From an uncultured Caulobacterales bacterium (lineage in GTDB: Bacteria; Pseudomonadota; Alphaproteobacteria; Caulobacterales; Maricaulaceae), in contig CALFUN010000019.1 in the NCBI GenBank assembly GCA_937929915.1, positions 54,610 through 118,609 on the forward strand: 64,000 bases of DNA, written 5' to 3'. The notes beneath the pieces were generated by a model. That model ran no database searches, had not been told where the DNA came from, and saw only the letters and a program-made list of their open reading frames with translations. The first letter of the stretch is position 1; each line of letters opens with the position of its first letter. Below are positions 17,309 to 25,593 of the stretch, piece after piece. A program made the translations under genes and the position numbers.

Positions 17309-20300
17309 ATGCGCGCGTTTAAAAACATCCTTCTTGGCGGCATTGCGGCCACATCTGCTTTTGCTCTCATCGCGGCCACCCCGTCAAAAGATAGCGGAGA
17401 CGACACAGCAAAATGGGACGTTACGAACCCGCCCGGTAAAAAACGTGAAATCTCGATTAAAACCGATGAAGGCACATGGATGAGCCTTGATGTCTCCCCT
17501 GATGGTAAAACAATCGCATTTGATATGCTTGGCGATATTTACACGATGCCTGCGCGCGGCGGCAGAGCCAAAAATATTGCCTCAGGCATGGGCTGGGACA
17601 TGCAGCCACGTTTCTCGCCTGATGGCAGACAAATCGCTTTTACCTCTGACCGTGCTGGCGGAGACAATATCTGGGTCATGGATGTTGACGGTCGCAATAA
17701 AACCCAAATCACCAAGGAAAGCTTCCGCTTACTCAACAACCCCACATGGTCACCCGATGGGAATTTTATCGCCGCGCGTAAACATTTCACGACAAGCCGT
17801 TCGCTTGGCACTGGCGAGATTTGGCTATATCACACCAAAGGCGGGTCTGGCGTTAAGCTGGTCAAAAAGCCATCTGAATCGCATCAAAAAGAACTCGGTG
17901 AACCTATGTTCAGCCCCGATGGCACGAGCATTTACTACACACAGAATACAACATCTGGCCCGATCTTTGAATATGCGCAAGACTCCAATACGCAGCTTTT
18001 CCAAATCCGCGAATATAACATGCAATCGGGCGAAATTAGCACAGCGGCAGGCGGTGCGGGCGGCGCCGTTCGGCCAACCCCATCTCCTGATGGCAAATAT
18101 CTTGCCTTTATCAAACGCGAGCGTACAAAATCCAAACTCTTTGTCAAAGATTTAGAAAGCGGCGAAGACCGCATGGTATTTGATGGCCTTGACCAAGACA
18201 TGCAAGAAACATGGGCGGTGCATGGTCTTTACCCCAATATGGATTGGGGGCCAAATAGTGAGCAGCTTTATTTCTGGGCGGGCGGACATATTCACCGCTT
18301 AGATGTGAGCAATGGAGACGTTTCCCAAATTGACTTTCAAGTCAATGACACACGCACAGTCATGGACGCCCCGCGCCCGCAAGTCGATGTCGCCCCAGAT
18401 GAGTTTTCCACGCAAATGCCCCGCTTTGTGCAGGTTAGCCCAGATACCAAAACCGCTGTGTTTGAGAGCCTCGGGAAACTCTATCTGCGCGACCTTAAAT
18501 CTGGCCGTATTAGTAACTTAACCACTCTGCCCAAAGCTGAGCGCGAGCTTTATCCCGCATGGTCAGCCGATAGCCGCACAATCGTCTTTACAACATGGAC
18601 AGATGACGAGCTTGGCGCGGTGCATTCTATTGATATTGATAGCCGCGAAATTACCACACATACTCAAAATCCGGGACATTATAAGCGCCCTGCCATGTCT
18701 CCATCTGGCGAGTTTATTGTCTATGAAAAAGGTTCCGGCGGATTTCTAACGGCTCCTGAATGGTCAAATGAGACGGGGCTGTACATTCAAGCCGTAGATA
18801 GCGCTGATGCTGTACGTATTAGTAAATCTGGCGGCAATCCGCATTTTGATGCCAATGAGCGCCGTGTTTATTTCACCCAAAACGGAGACGGAAAAAACAC
18901 ACTTGTTTCCGTGAATTTACTCGGCGACGATATGAGAGAACATGCAAGCTCCAAACAAGCCCAAAGCTTTGATGTCTCGCCCGACGGCACCATGGTTGCA
19001 TTCCGAGAGAATTATAATCTCTATCTCACACCGCTTTTAACAGGGCCGCAAAATGTTGATGTCAGCGCAAGCGGCAATGCCTTACCAATCGTCAAACTCA
19101 GTAAAGGCGGGGCCACTTTCCCAAGCTGGAGTGAAGGCAATCAAATTCACTGGACACTGGGCGCGCAATTATTCTCAGCCAGCGCTGCAGAGGCGATGGA
19201 TGATGATTTTGAACCCGTCACTCAAGGCACATCATTGTCTTATAAAGTCAAAACGGCCGAAGCAGGCAAATCCGTTCTGCTCTCCAATGCTCGTATCATC
19301 ACAATGGCTGACGAGGATGGCGGTGTCATTGAAAATGCAGACATTCTTATTGTTGATGGACGCATTGAAGCGATTGGGGAATCAGGTCAAATTCGCCCGA
19401 GCACAGAACATGACGTTGTTGATCTCACGGGTAAAACTATCATGCCCGGAATGATTGATGCTCATGCCCATGGCCCGCAAGGCACAGACGAGCTTGTCCC
19501 GCAGCAAAACTGGAAAGCTCTTGCGACATTATCACTGGGCGTAACAACCATATTCGACCCTTCTAGCCGCGCCAGCGAGATATTCGCCGCAAGTGAAATG
19601 CAGCGCGCGGGCATGCTGTTAGCTCCGCGTATTTATTCAACGGGCGAAATTGTTTACGGAGCGAAAGCGCCGGGTTTCTTTGCGAATATTCAATCCGAAG
19701 ATGACGCACAGGAGCATGTCTCTCGCCTTAAAAATCAAGGTGCACATGGGGTTAAAAACTACAATCAGCCACGCCGCGATCAACGCCAGCAAGTCGTCAA
19801 AGCCTCTCGCGATAATGACTTAATCGTCGTGGCCGAAGGCGGCTCGCTCTATCATATGGATATGAGCCTTGTCCAAGACGGCAATACATCGGTTGAACAT
19901 AATTTGCCTGTCTATGAAATTTATGATGACGTTATTCAAATGTATAGCCAAACCAATGTCGCCTATACGCCGACACTCGTTGTTACCTATGGCGGGGTAA
20001 GCGGTGAGAATTATTATTACCAAGAAAGCGATGTCTGGAAGCACCCTATTTTGTCGAAACATGTGCCGCCAACGGTTCTACAATCGCGCTCAGTGCGCCG
20101 CCAAAAAGCCCCTGAAAGCGATTATGCTGACGCTAATTCTGCACGCCTATCCAAGAAACTTATGGAAGCGGGTGTGCCTGTCTCTATTGGCGCACATGGA
20201 CAACGCGAAGGCCTTGCCGCCCATTGGGAAATGTGGAGCTTTGTGCGCGGCGGGATGAGCAATCTCCAAGCTCTGCAAACGGCAACTACTGAACCTGCTC

Positions 20301-20509
20301 GGCATCTTGGCTTTGACAAGGATATTGGCACGCTGGAAAAAGGCAAACTTGCTGACCTCATCATCATGGATAAAAACCCTCTCGATAACATCCGTAACAC
20401 GGAAACGATTGAACATGTGATGATCGGTGGCCGGCTCTATGAATCGGACACAATGAATGAGGTGCATACGGGCAACACCAAACGCCTGCCTTATTGGTGG
20501 GAGGAGTAA
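17309..20509 (+). CDS. Exported TolB-like beta-propeller / amidohydrolase fusion
   Basis: Large secreted hydrolase, 1066 residues. Signal peptide at 1-28 (NILLGGIAATSAFALIAA). Residues about 45-600 are a series of PD40/WD40-like blades with the recurring SPDGK/FxSDR pattern (VSPDGKTIAFDMLGDIY, FSPDGRQIAFTSDRAGG, WSPDGNFIAARK), forming a TolB-type propeller. From about residue 650 the amidohydrolase fold begins: VDLTGKTIMPGMIDAHAHGP places the metal pair His719/His721, KNYNQPRRDQR supplies a Lys, VEHNLPV a His, and the C-terminus has GTLEKGKLADLIIMDKNPL. The HxH is not followed by the usual third His, as in related TolB-amidohydrolases. Likely acts on peptides or cyclic amides. ATG 17309 follows GGGAG. 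Confidence 0.88.
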   Translation: MRAFKNILLGGIAATSAFALIAATPSKDSGDDTAKWDVTNPPGKKREISIKTDEGTWMSLDVSPDGKTIAFDMLGDIYTMPARGGRAKNIASGMGWDMQPRFSPDGRQIAFTSDRAGGDNIWVMDVDGRNKTQITKESFRLLNNPTWSPDGNFIAARKHFTTSRSLGTGEIWLYHTKGGSGVKLVKKPSESHQKELGEPMFSPDGTSIYYTQNTTSGPIFEYAQDSNTQLFQIREYNMQSGEISTAAGGAGGAVRPTPSPDGKYLAFIKRERTKSKLFVKDLESGEDRMVFDGLDQDMQETWAVHGLYPNMDWGPNSEQLYFWAGGHIHRLDVSNGDVSQIDFQVNDTRTVMDAPRPQVDVAPDEFSTQMPRFVQVSPDTKTAVFESLGKLYLRDLKSGRISNLTTLPKAERELYPAWSADSRTIVFTTWTDDELGAVHSIDIDSREITTHTQNPGHYKRPAMSPSGEFIVYEKGSGGFLTAPEWSNETGLYIQAVDSADAVRISKSGGNPHFDANERRVYFTQNGDGKNTLVSVNLLGDDMREHASSKQAQSFDVSPDGTMVAFRENYNLYLTPLLTGPQNVDVSASGNALPIVKLSKGGATFPSWSEGNQIHWTLGAQLFSASAAEAMDDDFEPVTQGTSLSYKVKTAEAGKSVLLSNARIITMADEDGGVIENADILIVDGRIEAIGESGQIRPSTEHDVVDLTGKTIMPGMIDAHAHGPQGTDELVPQQNWKALATLSLGVTTIFDPSSRASEIFAASEMQRAGMLLAPRIYSTGEIVYGAKAPGFFANIQSEDDAQEHVSRLKNQGAHGVKNYNQPRRDQRQQVVKASRDNDLIVVAEGGSLYHMDMSLVQDGNTSVEHNLPVYEIYDDVIQMYSQTNVAYTPTLVVTYGGVSGENYYYQESDVWKHPILSKHVPPTVLQSRSVRRQKAPESDYADANSARLSKKLMEAGVPVSIGAHGQREGLAAHWEMWSFVRGGMSNLQALQTATTEPARHLGFDKDIGTLEKGKLADLIIMDKNPLDNIRNTETIEHVMIGGRLYESDTMNEVHTGNTKRLPYWWEE

Positions 20510-20513
20510 GTCT

Positions 20514-20531
20514 TGAAGCATAAACGCTTCA
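20514..20531 (+). terminator. Short hairpin after amidohydrolase gene
   Basis: Inverted repeat TGAAGC / GCTTCA with a 6-base loop, 5 bases after the stop. A T-rich stretch (TTGTTTTT) occurs only about 20 bases later, so terminator function is doubtful. Confidence 0.3.
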
Positions 20532-20611
20532 CTCTCCCTTAAGCTTCATTGTTTTTAAATTTGACTTGCTTGATAAAATGGCTAGCTTAAATACAATTAA
20601 AGAGTGTGGCT

Positions 20612-21121
20612 ATGACAGACGATACGGCCGAAATTGAAACAACCACAACAAAGCGGCGTAAATTACTGCCGCGTGAAATCGCTTTATTCCCATCAAGTTT
20701 TAGGAGTGCCATAAATATCGGCAATGTCACTTTAATATATAGGGCGCATAATATTTTTGCGTCTGGAAAAATTCTTACGCGTAATGATAAAATATATTGG
20801 CCAAATTGCCCCGATGATTTCACGAAAGCCCCCATTACAGATCAATCCGTATTAATGCATGAGCTATGTCATGTTTGGCAATATCATACAGGACGCCTTT
20901 CGGCTATTGGTTATTTGGTTAGGCCACGACGTTGGGGTTATGAATATATATTTGATGAAAAAAAGAAATTTGATGACTACCCAACTGAAAAACAGGCTGA
21001 TCTTTTAGAAGATTGGTACCTTGTTAACAAGGGTTTTAAGCCAGATAATTACAATAAAGATAAAAGCATTGTACCCACCAAAGAACAGATAAATAAAGTA
21101 GTGCCCTTCCAATGGAATTGA
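20612..21121 (+). CDS. HExxH putative metalloprotein, vgr-related-like family, copy 1
   Basis: Unknown role. The 169-residue product has no signal peptide. It carries HELCH (83-87) in LMHELCHVWQYHTGRL and, about 40 residues on, DDYPTEKQADLLEDW (121-135) whose Glu126 is placed like the third ligand of gluzincin-type or DUF4157/eCIS-core metallopeptidase domains (HExxHVxQ...E.xAD). I recall caulobacterial proteins labelled vgr-related with the same HExxHVWQ core. ATG 20612 is preferred to GTG 20606. The 3' end overlaps the next small lipoprotein gene by 10 bases, indicating coupled expression. A clear paralogue lies at 23503. Peptidase activity is inference only; it could be a metal-binding scaffold. 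Confidence 0.7.
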   Translation: MTDDTAEIETTTTKRRKLLPREIALFPSSFRSAINIGNVTLIYRAHNIFASGKILTRNDKIYWPNCPDDFTKAPITDQSVLMHELCHVWQYHTGRLSAIGYLVRPRRWGYEYIFDEKKKFDDYPTEKQADLLEDWYLVNKGFKPDNYNKDKSIVPTKEQINKVVPFQWN

Positions 21122-21558
21122 AACCTCTCAAATTCAGTTGTTTGGTCGCGACTTTAATGATTAGTGGATGTTACAACCCTATCCAAGCCAATAAGCGTGA
21201 AGCAATATATTTGGAAAAACTTGATGAATTTGAAAAAACAAAAAACATTCAAGCTATTTGCGATGCAGCAGATATAATAGGAAACAGGCAAAAATCTTTC
21301 CCAATGTCGAAAGCAAAACGAAGTCAGAAATTCGTTGAACATAAACTAACAGGACTGCGCGAAGCAGAAACTAAAGGTGATTATTTATTACAACAAAAAT
21401 GCGCGTCAGGTCTCTATGAAGCCCTATGGCTTGGTCGCCCTAAGCGTTTGACAGTTAGTCCTGAAATGACAGATTGTTTAAGAGATAAAATGGTGAATAA
21501 CGTTTTTACAGCTGATGATTATCTCACCTGCGCCGCAAAATACAATTACGTGCCATAA
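21112..21558 (+). CDS. Small Cys-rich predicted lipoprotein, tandem copy 1
   Basis: Unknown function, 148 residues. Signal peptide with lipobox MISGC (Cys20). The mature part has four cysteines (ICDAAD, QQKCAS, TDCLRD, LTCAAK) that could form two disulfides, and ends CAAKYNYVP. The downstream gene has the same Cys layout and same final nine residues, so this is a tandem paralogue pair. The start overlaps the HExxH gene by 10 bases and has no strong ribosome-binding site, consistent with translational coupling. No known domain recognised; a periplasmic partner, inhibitor or substrate of the adjacent HExxH protein is a testable guess. Confidence 0.65.
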   Translation: MELKPLKFSCLVATLMISGCYNPIQANKREAIYLEKLDEFEKTKNIQAICDAADIIGNRQKSFPMSKAKRSQKFVEHKLTGLREAETKGDYLLQQKCASGLYEALWLGRPKRLTVSPEMTDCLRDKMVNNVFTADDYLTCAAKYNYVP

Positions 21559-21564
21559 GACTCA
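21528..21564 (+). repeat. 37-bp direct repeat, copy A
   Basis: Covers the last nine codons of the first Cys-rich gene, its TAA stop and the following six bases. It is identical base for base to 21999-22035, although the rest of the two genes has diverged strongly. This points to recent gene conversion or a constraint acting on the RNA/DNA of the 3' end. Confidence 0.9.
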
Positions 21565-21582
21565 CCGCAAGATAGTATTCCA

Positions 21583-22029
21583 ATGGAGTTAAATATCGCC
21601 ATAATCTTATCCATGACATTGATGTTGTCTTTGACGCAGTGTTTAGATCAAAAAAACAGCGATAAAAATATGGCCAATTATCAAAGCCATCTTAAAAACT
21701 TTGAGGAAACACAGAATGTGATTTATATCTGCAATGCCGCGAATTCCATTGGCAACATTCAAAAAGCTTTTCCTATTTCGATTAAAGAACGAAAAAGGCT
21801 TTTTATTGAACATGTTAAAACAAGCCTTGATGCAGCTCACGTTCAAGGTCTTGGAGAAAAAGATTGGACTTGTACTTACACGCTATGGCAAGATCTCTAC
21901 GTTCAAAAAACAGCCATAATTCAGCAAAGCCGCGATATGATGACATGCATGGACAATGCTCGTGTCAACGGCATTTACACAAGCCAAGCTTATGATAACT
22001 GCGCCGCAAAATACAATTACGTGCCATAA
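21583..22029 (+). CDS. Small Cys-rich exported protein, tandem copy 2
   Basis: Paralogue of the gene at 21112, also 148 residues. N-terminal hydrophobic segment IAIILSMTLMLSLTQC; Gln at -1 makes the lipobox atypical, so it may be a lipoprotein or a secreted protein. Conserved with copy 1: ETQNVIYICNAANSIGN versus KTKNIQAICDAADIIGN, the KxFP(I/M)S motif, and the cysteines in ICNAAN, DWTCTY, MTCMDN and DNCAAK. The start context TTCCAATGGA is also shared with copy 1. 24 bp separate the two genes. It converges with the alpha/beta hydrolase gene, whose stop is 3 bp away. Function unknown. Confidence 0.65.
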   Translation: MELNIAIILSMTLMLSLTQCLDQKNSDKNMANYQSHLKNFEETQNVIYICNAANSIGNIQKAFPISIKERKRLFIEHVKTSLDAAHVQGLGEKDWTCTYTLWQDLYVQKTAIIQQSRDMMTCMDNARVNGIYTSQAYDNCAAKYNYVP

Positions 22030-22035
22030 GACTCA
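21999..22035 (+). repeat. 37-bp direct repeat, copy B
   Basis: Identical partner of 21528-21564. It spans the 3' end of the second Cys-rich gene and also the last codon and stop of the convergent hydrolase gene on the other strand, so the shared sequence now serves two genes. Confidence 0.9.
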
Positions 22036-22980
22036 TAACCCCATCCAACCCAATATAGCCTCATTTACCGCCTCTGGCTGTTCCCACATGGCCCAATGTC
22101 CGCAATTTGGGATACAGATTTGTGTAAAGTCATCAACCATTTGTTTCATAGGCTCCGCAAGTTTTGGCGGCAGGAGCAGGTCACGCTCTGGACTTATCAT
22201 TAAAACGGGCTGAATGATACGATCCGCCATCCCGTCGGCAAGCCGCCAATTCTCATCAATATTGCGATAAAGGCTCATACCAGACCGAAATCCCGTCCGT
22301 TTATAAGCTTGTGCAAAAACCTTGCGATCAATATTGCTTAATATCTGCCCCTTTAGCTTCGGAGAGCCTGCCTCAAGGAAGGTTTTAAATTTCGACGGAA
22401 TAAATGTGAAAGTTTCATCGAGCGCCGCACCGTCGGGTACGCTTCGAAACATCAGGCGGAAAAACCCGTCAGGGTCTTGCGCAAATAAATTGGCAACTGC
22501 ATCAGGGCGGTATTTAAATTCGAGAAAATAGTGCTGCCGCCCTGCCCGTTTTTCTATAATGTTCAGAGGCGGCGCAGGCGCGCGGGCCGTATGCGGCACA
22601 CAAATCCCAATAACTTTGGAAATACGATGCGAGATCATTCGCGCGGCGTGCCACACAATGCTTGCGCCCCAATCATGGCCGACAAGCACCGCGTTTCTTA
22701 TGCCATATCCGTCCATCACCGCTTCAATATCGCCTACAAGCTGCGGCATGACATAATGGCTATCACCAATGGGCACATCAGAGCGGCCAAAGCCGCGCAA
22801 ATCAAAGGCAATCACACGATAGCCCGCCTTAACAAGCGCAGGTATGGTCAGCTTCCAGCTATAAGCAATTTCAGGCCATCCATGCAGCAGAATCATAGGC
22901 GGACCATCTGCGGGACCAAAGGCATAGCTGGCTATTTGAAAGCCATCGGAAGATATAAAATATGGATTTGGCCAAGTCAT
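22033..22980 (-). CDS. Alpha/beta hydrolase, epoxide hydrolase-like
   Basis: Cytoplasmic alpha/beta-hydrolase of 315 residues. Oxyanion motif HGWPE (33-37) and nucleophile elbow GHDWGAS with Asp103 (101-107) are the signature of epoxide hydrolases and fluoroacetate/haloalkane dehalogenases; Asp rather than Ser as nucleophile excludes esterases. SPERDLLLPP holds the acid and CGHWAMWEQPE the base His near the C-terminus. HGWPE is more typical of epoxide hydrolases. It stands alone between convergent Cys-rich genes and rpsU on the opposite strand. Substrate unknown. Confidence 0.87.
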   Translation of the reverse strand: MTWPNPYFISSDGFQIASYAFGPADGPPMILLHGWPEIAYSWKLTIPALVKAGYRVIAFDLRGFGRSDVPIGDSHYVMPQLVGDIEAVMDGYGIRNAVLVGHDWGASIVWHAARMISHRISKVIGICVPHTARAPAPPLNIIEKRAGRQHYFLEFKYRPDAVANLFAQDPDGFFRLMFRSVPDGAALDETFTFIPSKFKTFLEAGSPKLKGQILSNIDRKVFAQAYKRTGFRSGMSLYRNIDENWRLADGMADRIIQPVLMISPERDLLLPPKLAEPMKQMVDDFTQICIPNCGHWAMWEQPEAVNEAILGWMGL

Positions 22981-23124
22981 ATGACTATCTTTGACGTGAT
23001 TTTAGCTCGCTTGCACGGAAAAATGGCTTTAAAATTGCCATAATTACGCTTTATCATGTCTTTTCTGCCCTTGCCCCCTTTACGCGGCGTGGTGAAATGG
23101 CTAGTAAGCGCCAAGTTTAAGAGC

Positions 23125-23149
23125 GCCTCGCCAATGCTGCGGGGCTTTT
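23125..23149 (+). terminator. Terminator-like hairpin in the rpsU leader, possible attenuator
   Basis: GCCTCGC pairs with GCGGGGC (one G-T wobble) around a 7-base loop and is followed directly by TTTT. It lies only 31 bp before the rpsU start on the same strand, and no forward gene ends nearby that it could serve, so it may sit in the 5' leader of rpsU and control read-through. Confidence 0.5.
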
Positions 23150-23180
23150 AATATTTGAATTATAGAAACGAGTTGTCCAC

Positions 23181-23417
23181 ATGGTCGAAATTTACGTCCG
23201 CCAGAATAATGTTGATCAAGCCCTTCGTGCGCTGAAAAAAAAGCTGCAAAATGAAGGTATCTTGCGCGAAATGAAAGCTCGCAAGCATTACGAAAAGCCA
23301 TCCGAGAAACGTGTTCGCGAGCAAGCCGAAGCTGTGCGCCGCGCTCGTAAATTGGCACGCAAACGCGCACAAATCGAAGGTCTTATCCCAATGAAGAAAA
23401 GACCCCCGCGCCGTTAG
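23181..23417 (+). CDS. rpsU: 30S ribosomal protein S21
   Basis: Small-subunit protein bS21 (78 residues), which sits near the anti-Shine-Dalgarno end of 16S rRNA and helps mRNA binding. [20 protein letters not shown] and the [13 protein letters not shown] segment are diagnostic; the Arg/Lys-rich C-terminus ends KKRPPRR as in other alphaproteobacteria. It is a single gene here, not part of the rpsU-dnaG-rpoD operon of gammaproteobacteria. It has a hairpin in its leader and a strong terminator just downstream. Confidence 0.97.
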   Translation: MVEIYVRQNNVDQALRALKKKLQNEGILREMKARKHYEKPSEKRVREQAEAVRRARKLARKRAQIEGLIPMKKRPPRR

Positions 23418-23438
23418 GCTTCATGGATATAATAAATC

Positions 23439-23462
23439 ACCGCCGTTATTGGCGGTTTTTTT
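23439..23462 (+). terminator. Rho-independent terminator of rpsU
   Basis: Perfect 6-bp stem ACCGCC / GGCGGT with loop GTTATT followed by six or more T. It begins 22 bases after the rpsU stop. Confidence 0.85.
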
Positions 23463-23502
23463 ATGTTCAAAATTAGTACCTATGGGGATATGGTCAGTTT
23501 CT

Positions 23503-24051
23503 ATGCTGCCCGTCTCTATCCATACACATATTCATCAATCTCACACCAAGACACGTAATTTATTTTCCGAGGAAATCGCGCTTTTCCCGAAAAATTTTTG
23601 CAATGTCATAAATATACAGGCTGTGAGACTGATAAATTGCGCGCATAATCCATTTGCCACTAAAAAAATTCTCGTGCGACATAATCAAATTTTCTGGCCG
23701 GGCTGCCCTGATAATTTTGCTAATGAATCCATAGAGATACAAGCGCCTTTAATGCATGAATTTTGTCATGTCTGGCAATATCATACGGGCCGTCTGACTG
23801 CGCTTGGTTATTTAACAAATCCGTTTAATTGGATGTATAATTATAAATTTAAGACGGAAAAAGACTTTGATGACTATCCAATAGAAAAACAAGCCGACCT
23901 CATGCAAGATTGGTTTCGTCTGAATATGGGGTATAAGGCTTGCCGCCACGCAAGCGCAACAACTCCGCCTACATGTCAGCAAATCAATGCGATTATACCT
24001 TTTGATTGGCAGGATAAGACACCCGTGCAGCGCGCCTTGCCTGTCAGTTAA
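23503..24051 (+). CDS. HExxH putative metalloprotein, vgr-related-like family, copy 2
   Basis: Paralogue of the protein at 20612, 182 residues from ATG 23503. This start gives an N-terminus of the same length as copy 1; a start at 23449 would lie inside the rpsU terminator, and 23482 is a weaker alternative. Shared with copy 1: EEIALFP, CPDNF, MHEFCHVWQYHTGRL (HEFCH at 85-89) and DDYPIEKQADLMQDW. The C-terminal 35 residues differ. It lacks a lipoprotein partner next to it. Its stop overlaps that of the convergent asd gene by four bases. Function unknown; zinc binding is inferred from the HExxH and downstream Glu. Confidence 0.68.
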   Translation: MLPVSIHTHIHQSHTKTRNLFSEEIALFPKNFCNVINIQAVRLINCAHNPFATKKILVRHNQIFWPGCPDNFANESIEIQAPLMHEFCHVWQYHTGRLTALGYLTNPFNWMYNYKFKTEKDFDDYPIEKQADLMQDWFRLNMGYKACRHASATTPPTCQQINAIIPFDWQDKTPVQRALPVS

Positions 24052-25076
24052 GCCGCTTTTTGGCCCTTAAAGCCGCGATTAATCAAGCATTCTGCGATTT
24101 GCACCGTGTTAAGCGCCGCACCTTTACGCAGATTATCCGACACAATCCACATATTGAGCGTATTATCTTGCGTACTGTCTTCGCGGATACGTGAGACAAA
24201 TGTGGCATATTCACCCACACACTCAACGGGCGTAACATAGCCGCCATCTTCAGGCTTATCGACGACCATCATACCTGGCGATTCGCGTAGTAATTCACGC
24301 GCATCATCGGCTGTCAGTTCATTTTCAAACTCAATATTCAAACTCTCAGCATGACCAACAAAAGTCGGGACACGCACACATGTCGCGGAGACTTTAACTT
24401 TCGAGTCGAGAATTTTCATTGTCTCGGCCTTCATCTTCCACTCTTCTTTGGTGTTACCATCATCCATAAATATGTCGATATGAGGGATAACGTTAAACGC
24501 AATTTGCTTTGTGAAATTAACAGGTTGGAAGTGATCATTCGCGTAAATACCTTTTGTCTGTAGCCAAAGTTCATCCATATGTTTCTTACCGCCGCCCGAT
24601 ACAGATTGATATGTTGAGACAACAACACGTTTGATTTTCGCGCGATCATGTAGCGGCTTAAGCGCGACAACCATTTGAATGGTTGAGCAATTTGGATTGG
24701 CAATAATGCCTTTTTTCGTATGTTCTAAAACAGCATCTGCATTAACCTCTGGCACAACAAGCGGTACATCAGGATCCATACGCCATGCGCTTGAATTATC
24801 AATCACAACAGCCCCAGCCTGTACGATTTTTGGTGACCATTTTTTAGATACATCCCCGCCCGCGCTCATAAGCGCAATGTCGACGGTTGAAAAATCAAAT
24901 GTTTCAAGATCTTCGCATTTAATCGTCGTGTCGCCCCATGTAACCTCGCGGCCAACAGAGCGGCGGCTCGCTACAGCGTGAACAGCATCAACCTCAATAT
25001 CACTATCTGCTAAAATCGTGAGCATTTCTGTACCAACATTGCCTGTTGCACCTACAATCGCAAAACGATAACCCAT
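24048..25076 (-). CDS. asd: Aspartate-semialdehyde dehydrogenase
   Basis: NADP-dependent enzyme that reduces aspartyl phosphate to aspartate semialdehyde, the branch point to lysine/diaminopimelate, threonine and methionine. 342 residues, normal length. N-terminal Rossmann motif VGATGNVGTEML (8-19), NSSAWRMDPDVPLVVPE, and the active-site loop IIANPNCSTIQM with catalytic Cys130. STYQSVSGGGKK marks the substrate-binding region. ATG 25076 has GGAG seven bases upstream. Stands alone; its 3' end overlaps the HExxH gene by four bases in convergent orientation. Confidence 0.96.
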   Translation of the reverse strand: MGYRFAIVGATGNVGTEMLTILADSDIEVDAVHAVASRRSVGREVTWGDTTIKCEDLETFDFSTVDIALMSAGGDVSKKWSPKIVQAGAVVIDNSSAWRMDPDVPLVVPEVNADAVLEHTKKGIIANPNCSTIQMVVALKPLHDRAKIKRVVVSTYQSVSGGGKKHMDELWLQTKGIYANDHFQPVNFTKQIAFNVIPHIDIFMDDGNTKEEWKMKAETMKILDSKVKVSATCVRVPTFVGHAESLNIEFENELTADDARELLRESPGMMVVDKPEDGGYVTPVECVGEYATFVSRIREDSTQDNTLNMWIVSDNLRKGAALNTVQIAECLINRGFKGQKAA

Positions 25077-25211
25077 GATAGTCTCCTATAACCTGCTGTG
25101 TCGCCAATCTAGCCACTTCAAAAGCGGCGCAGATTTAGGCTAAGTCCGCTATAATCGCAAGCCTTAATGGCGTATGATAAATCTCACGCAAATTTGCTTA
25201 AATAGCGGGCT

Positions 25212-25544
25212 TTATTTCCTACGCATCCGCCGATAGGCAATATAGGCAATTACGCCGACAAAACTGACCCCAGCGACTTCAAGTTTGGTAAATGGGCCAA
25301 GCCAAGGCTGCGCCCAGCTTTGAATACCGCTGACATCAACACTTTCACCATTGATAGATATAGCTGCGAGTAAAACAGCAAACATCGCCACCACACCCAT
25401 AATACTGAACATACCAGCGTAAAATCGGCCATCTGCTCGTGTTTGCGCTATTTTACGCTCTTGAATACGGTTATAGCGCGATTGACGCCGTATAGATTGA
25501 CGTGTTGGTCTTTCCGATAAGGGCGGTTTTTTTTCTGTGTTCAT
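25212..25544 (-). CDS. Small two-helix membrane protein of unknown function
   Basis: Not recognised. 110 residues: a basic cytoplasmic N-terminus (RPTRQSIRRQSRYNRIQERK), a hydrophobic helix at about 42-63 (GMFSIMGVVAMFAVLLAAIS), a polar loop with two Trp, a second helix at 90-104 (VAGVSFVGVIAYIAYR) and a short basic tail. Both termini are predicted inside. It is divergent from the secreted protein at 25594 over 49 bp and lies 135 bp upstream of asd's start side. Composition resembles many alphaproteobacterial small membrane proteins without assigned role. Confidence 0.6.
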   Translation of the reverse strand: MNTEKKPPLSERPTRQSIRRQSRYNRIQERKIAQTRADGRFYAGMFSIMGVVAMFAVLLAAISINGESVDVSGIQSWAQPWLGPFTKLEVAGVSFVGVIAYIAYRRMRRK

Positions 25545-25593
25545 GACAGAAACCTAACATAGAGTTTTTTGAAATCTATGTTAAAAGTCAGCC

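Noticed and set aside
17487..18155. 222-codon forward frame
   Set aside because: Lies inside the TolB-amidohydrolase gene in another frame; its translation has no domain-like features.
22531..23043. 170-codon forward frame
   Set aside because: Antisense to the epoxide hydrolase-like gene, which is clearly coding on the other strand.
23449..23502. Longer N-terminus of the second HExxH gene
   Set aside because: Starts within the stem of the rpsU terminator and makes the protein longer than its paralogue; ATG 23503 fits better.
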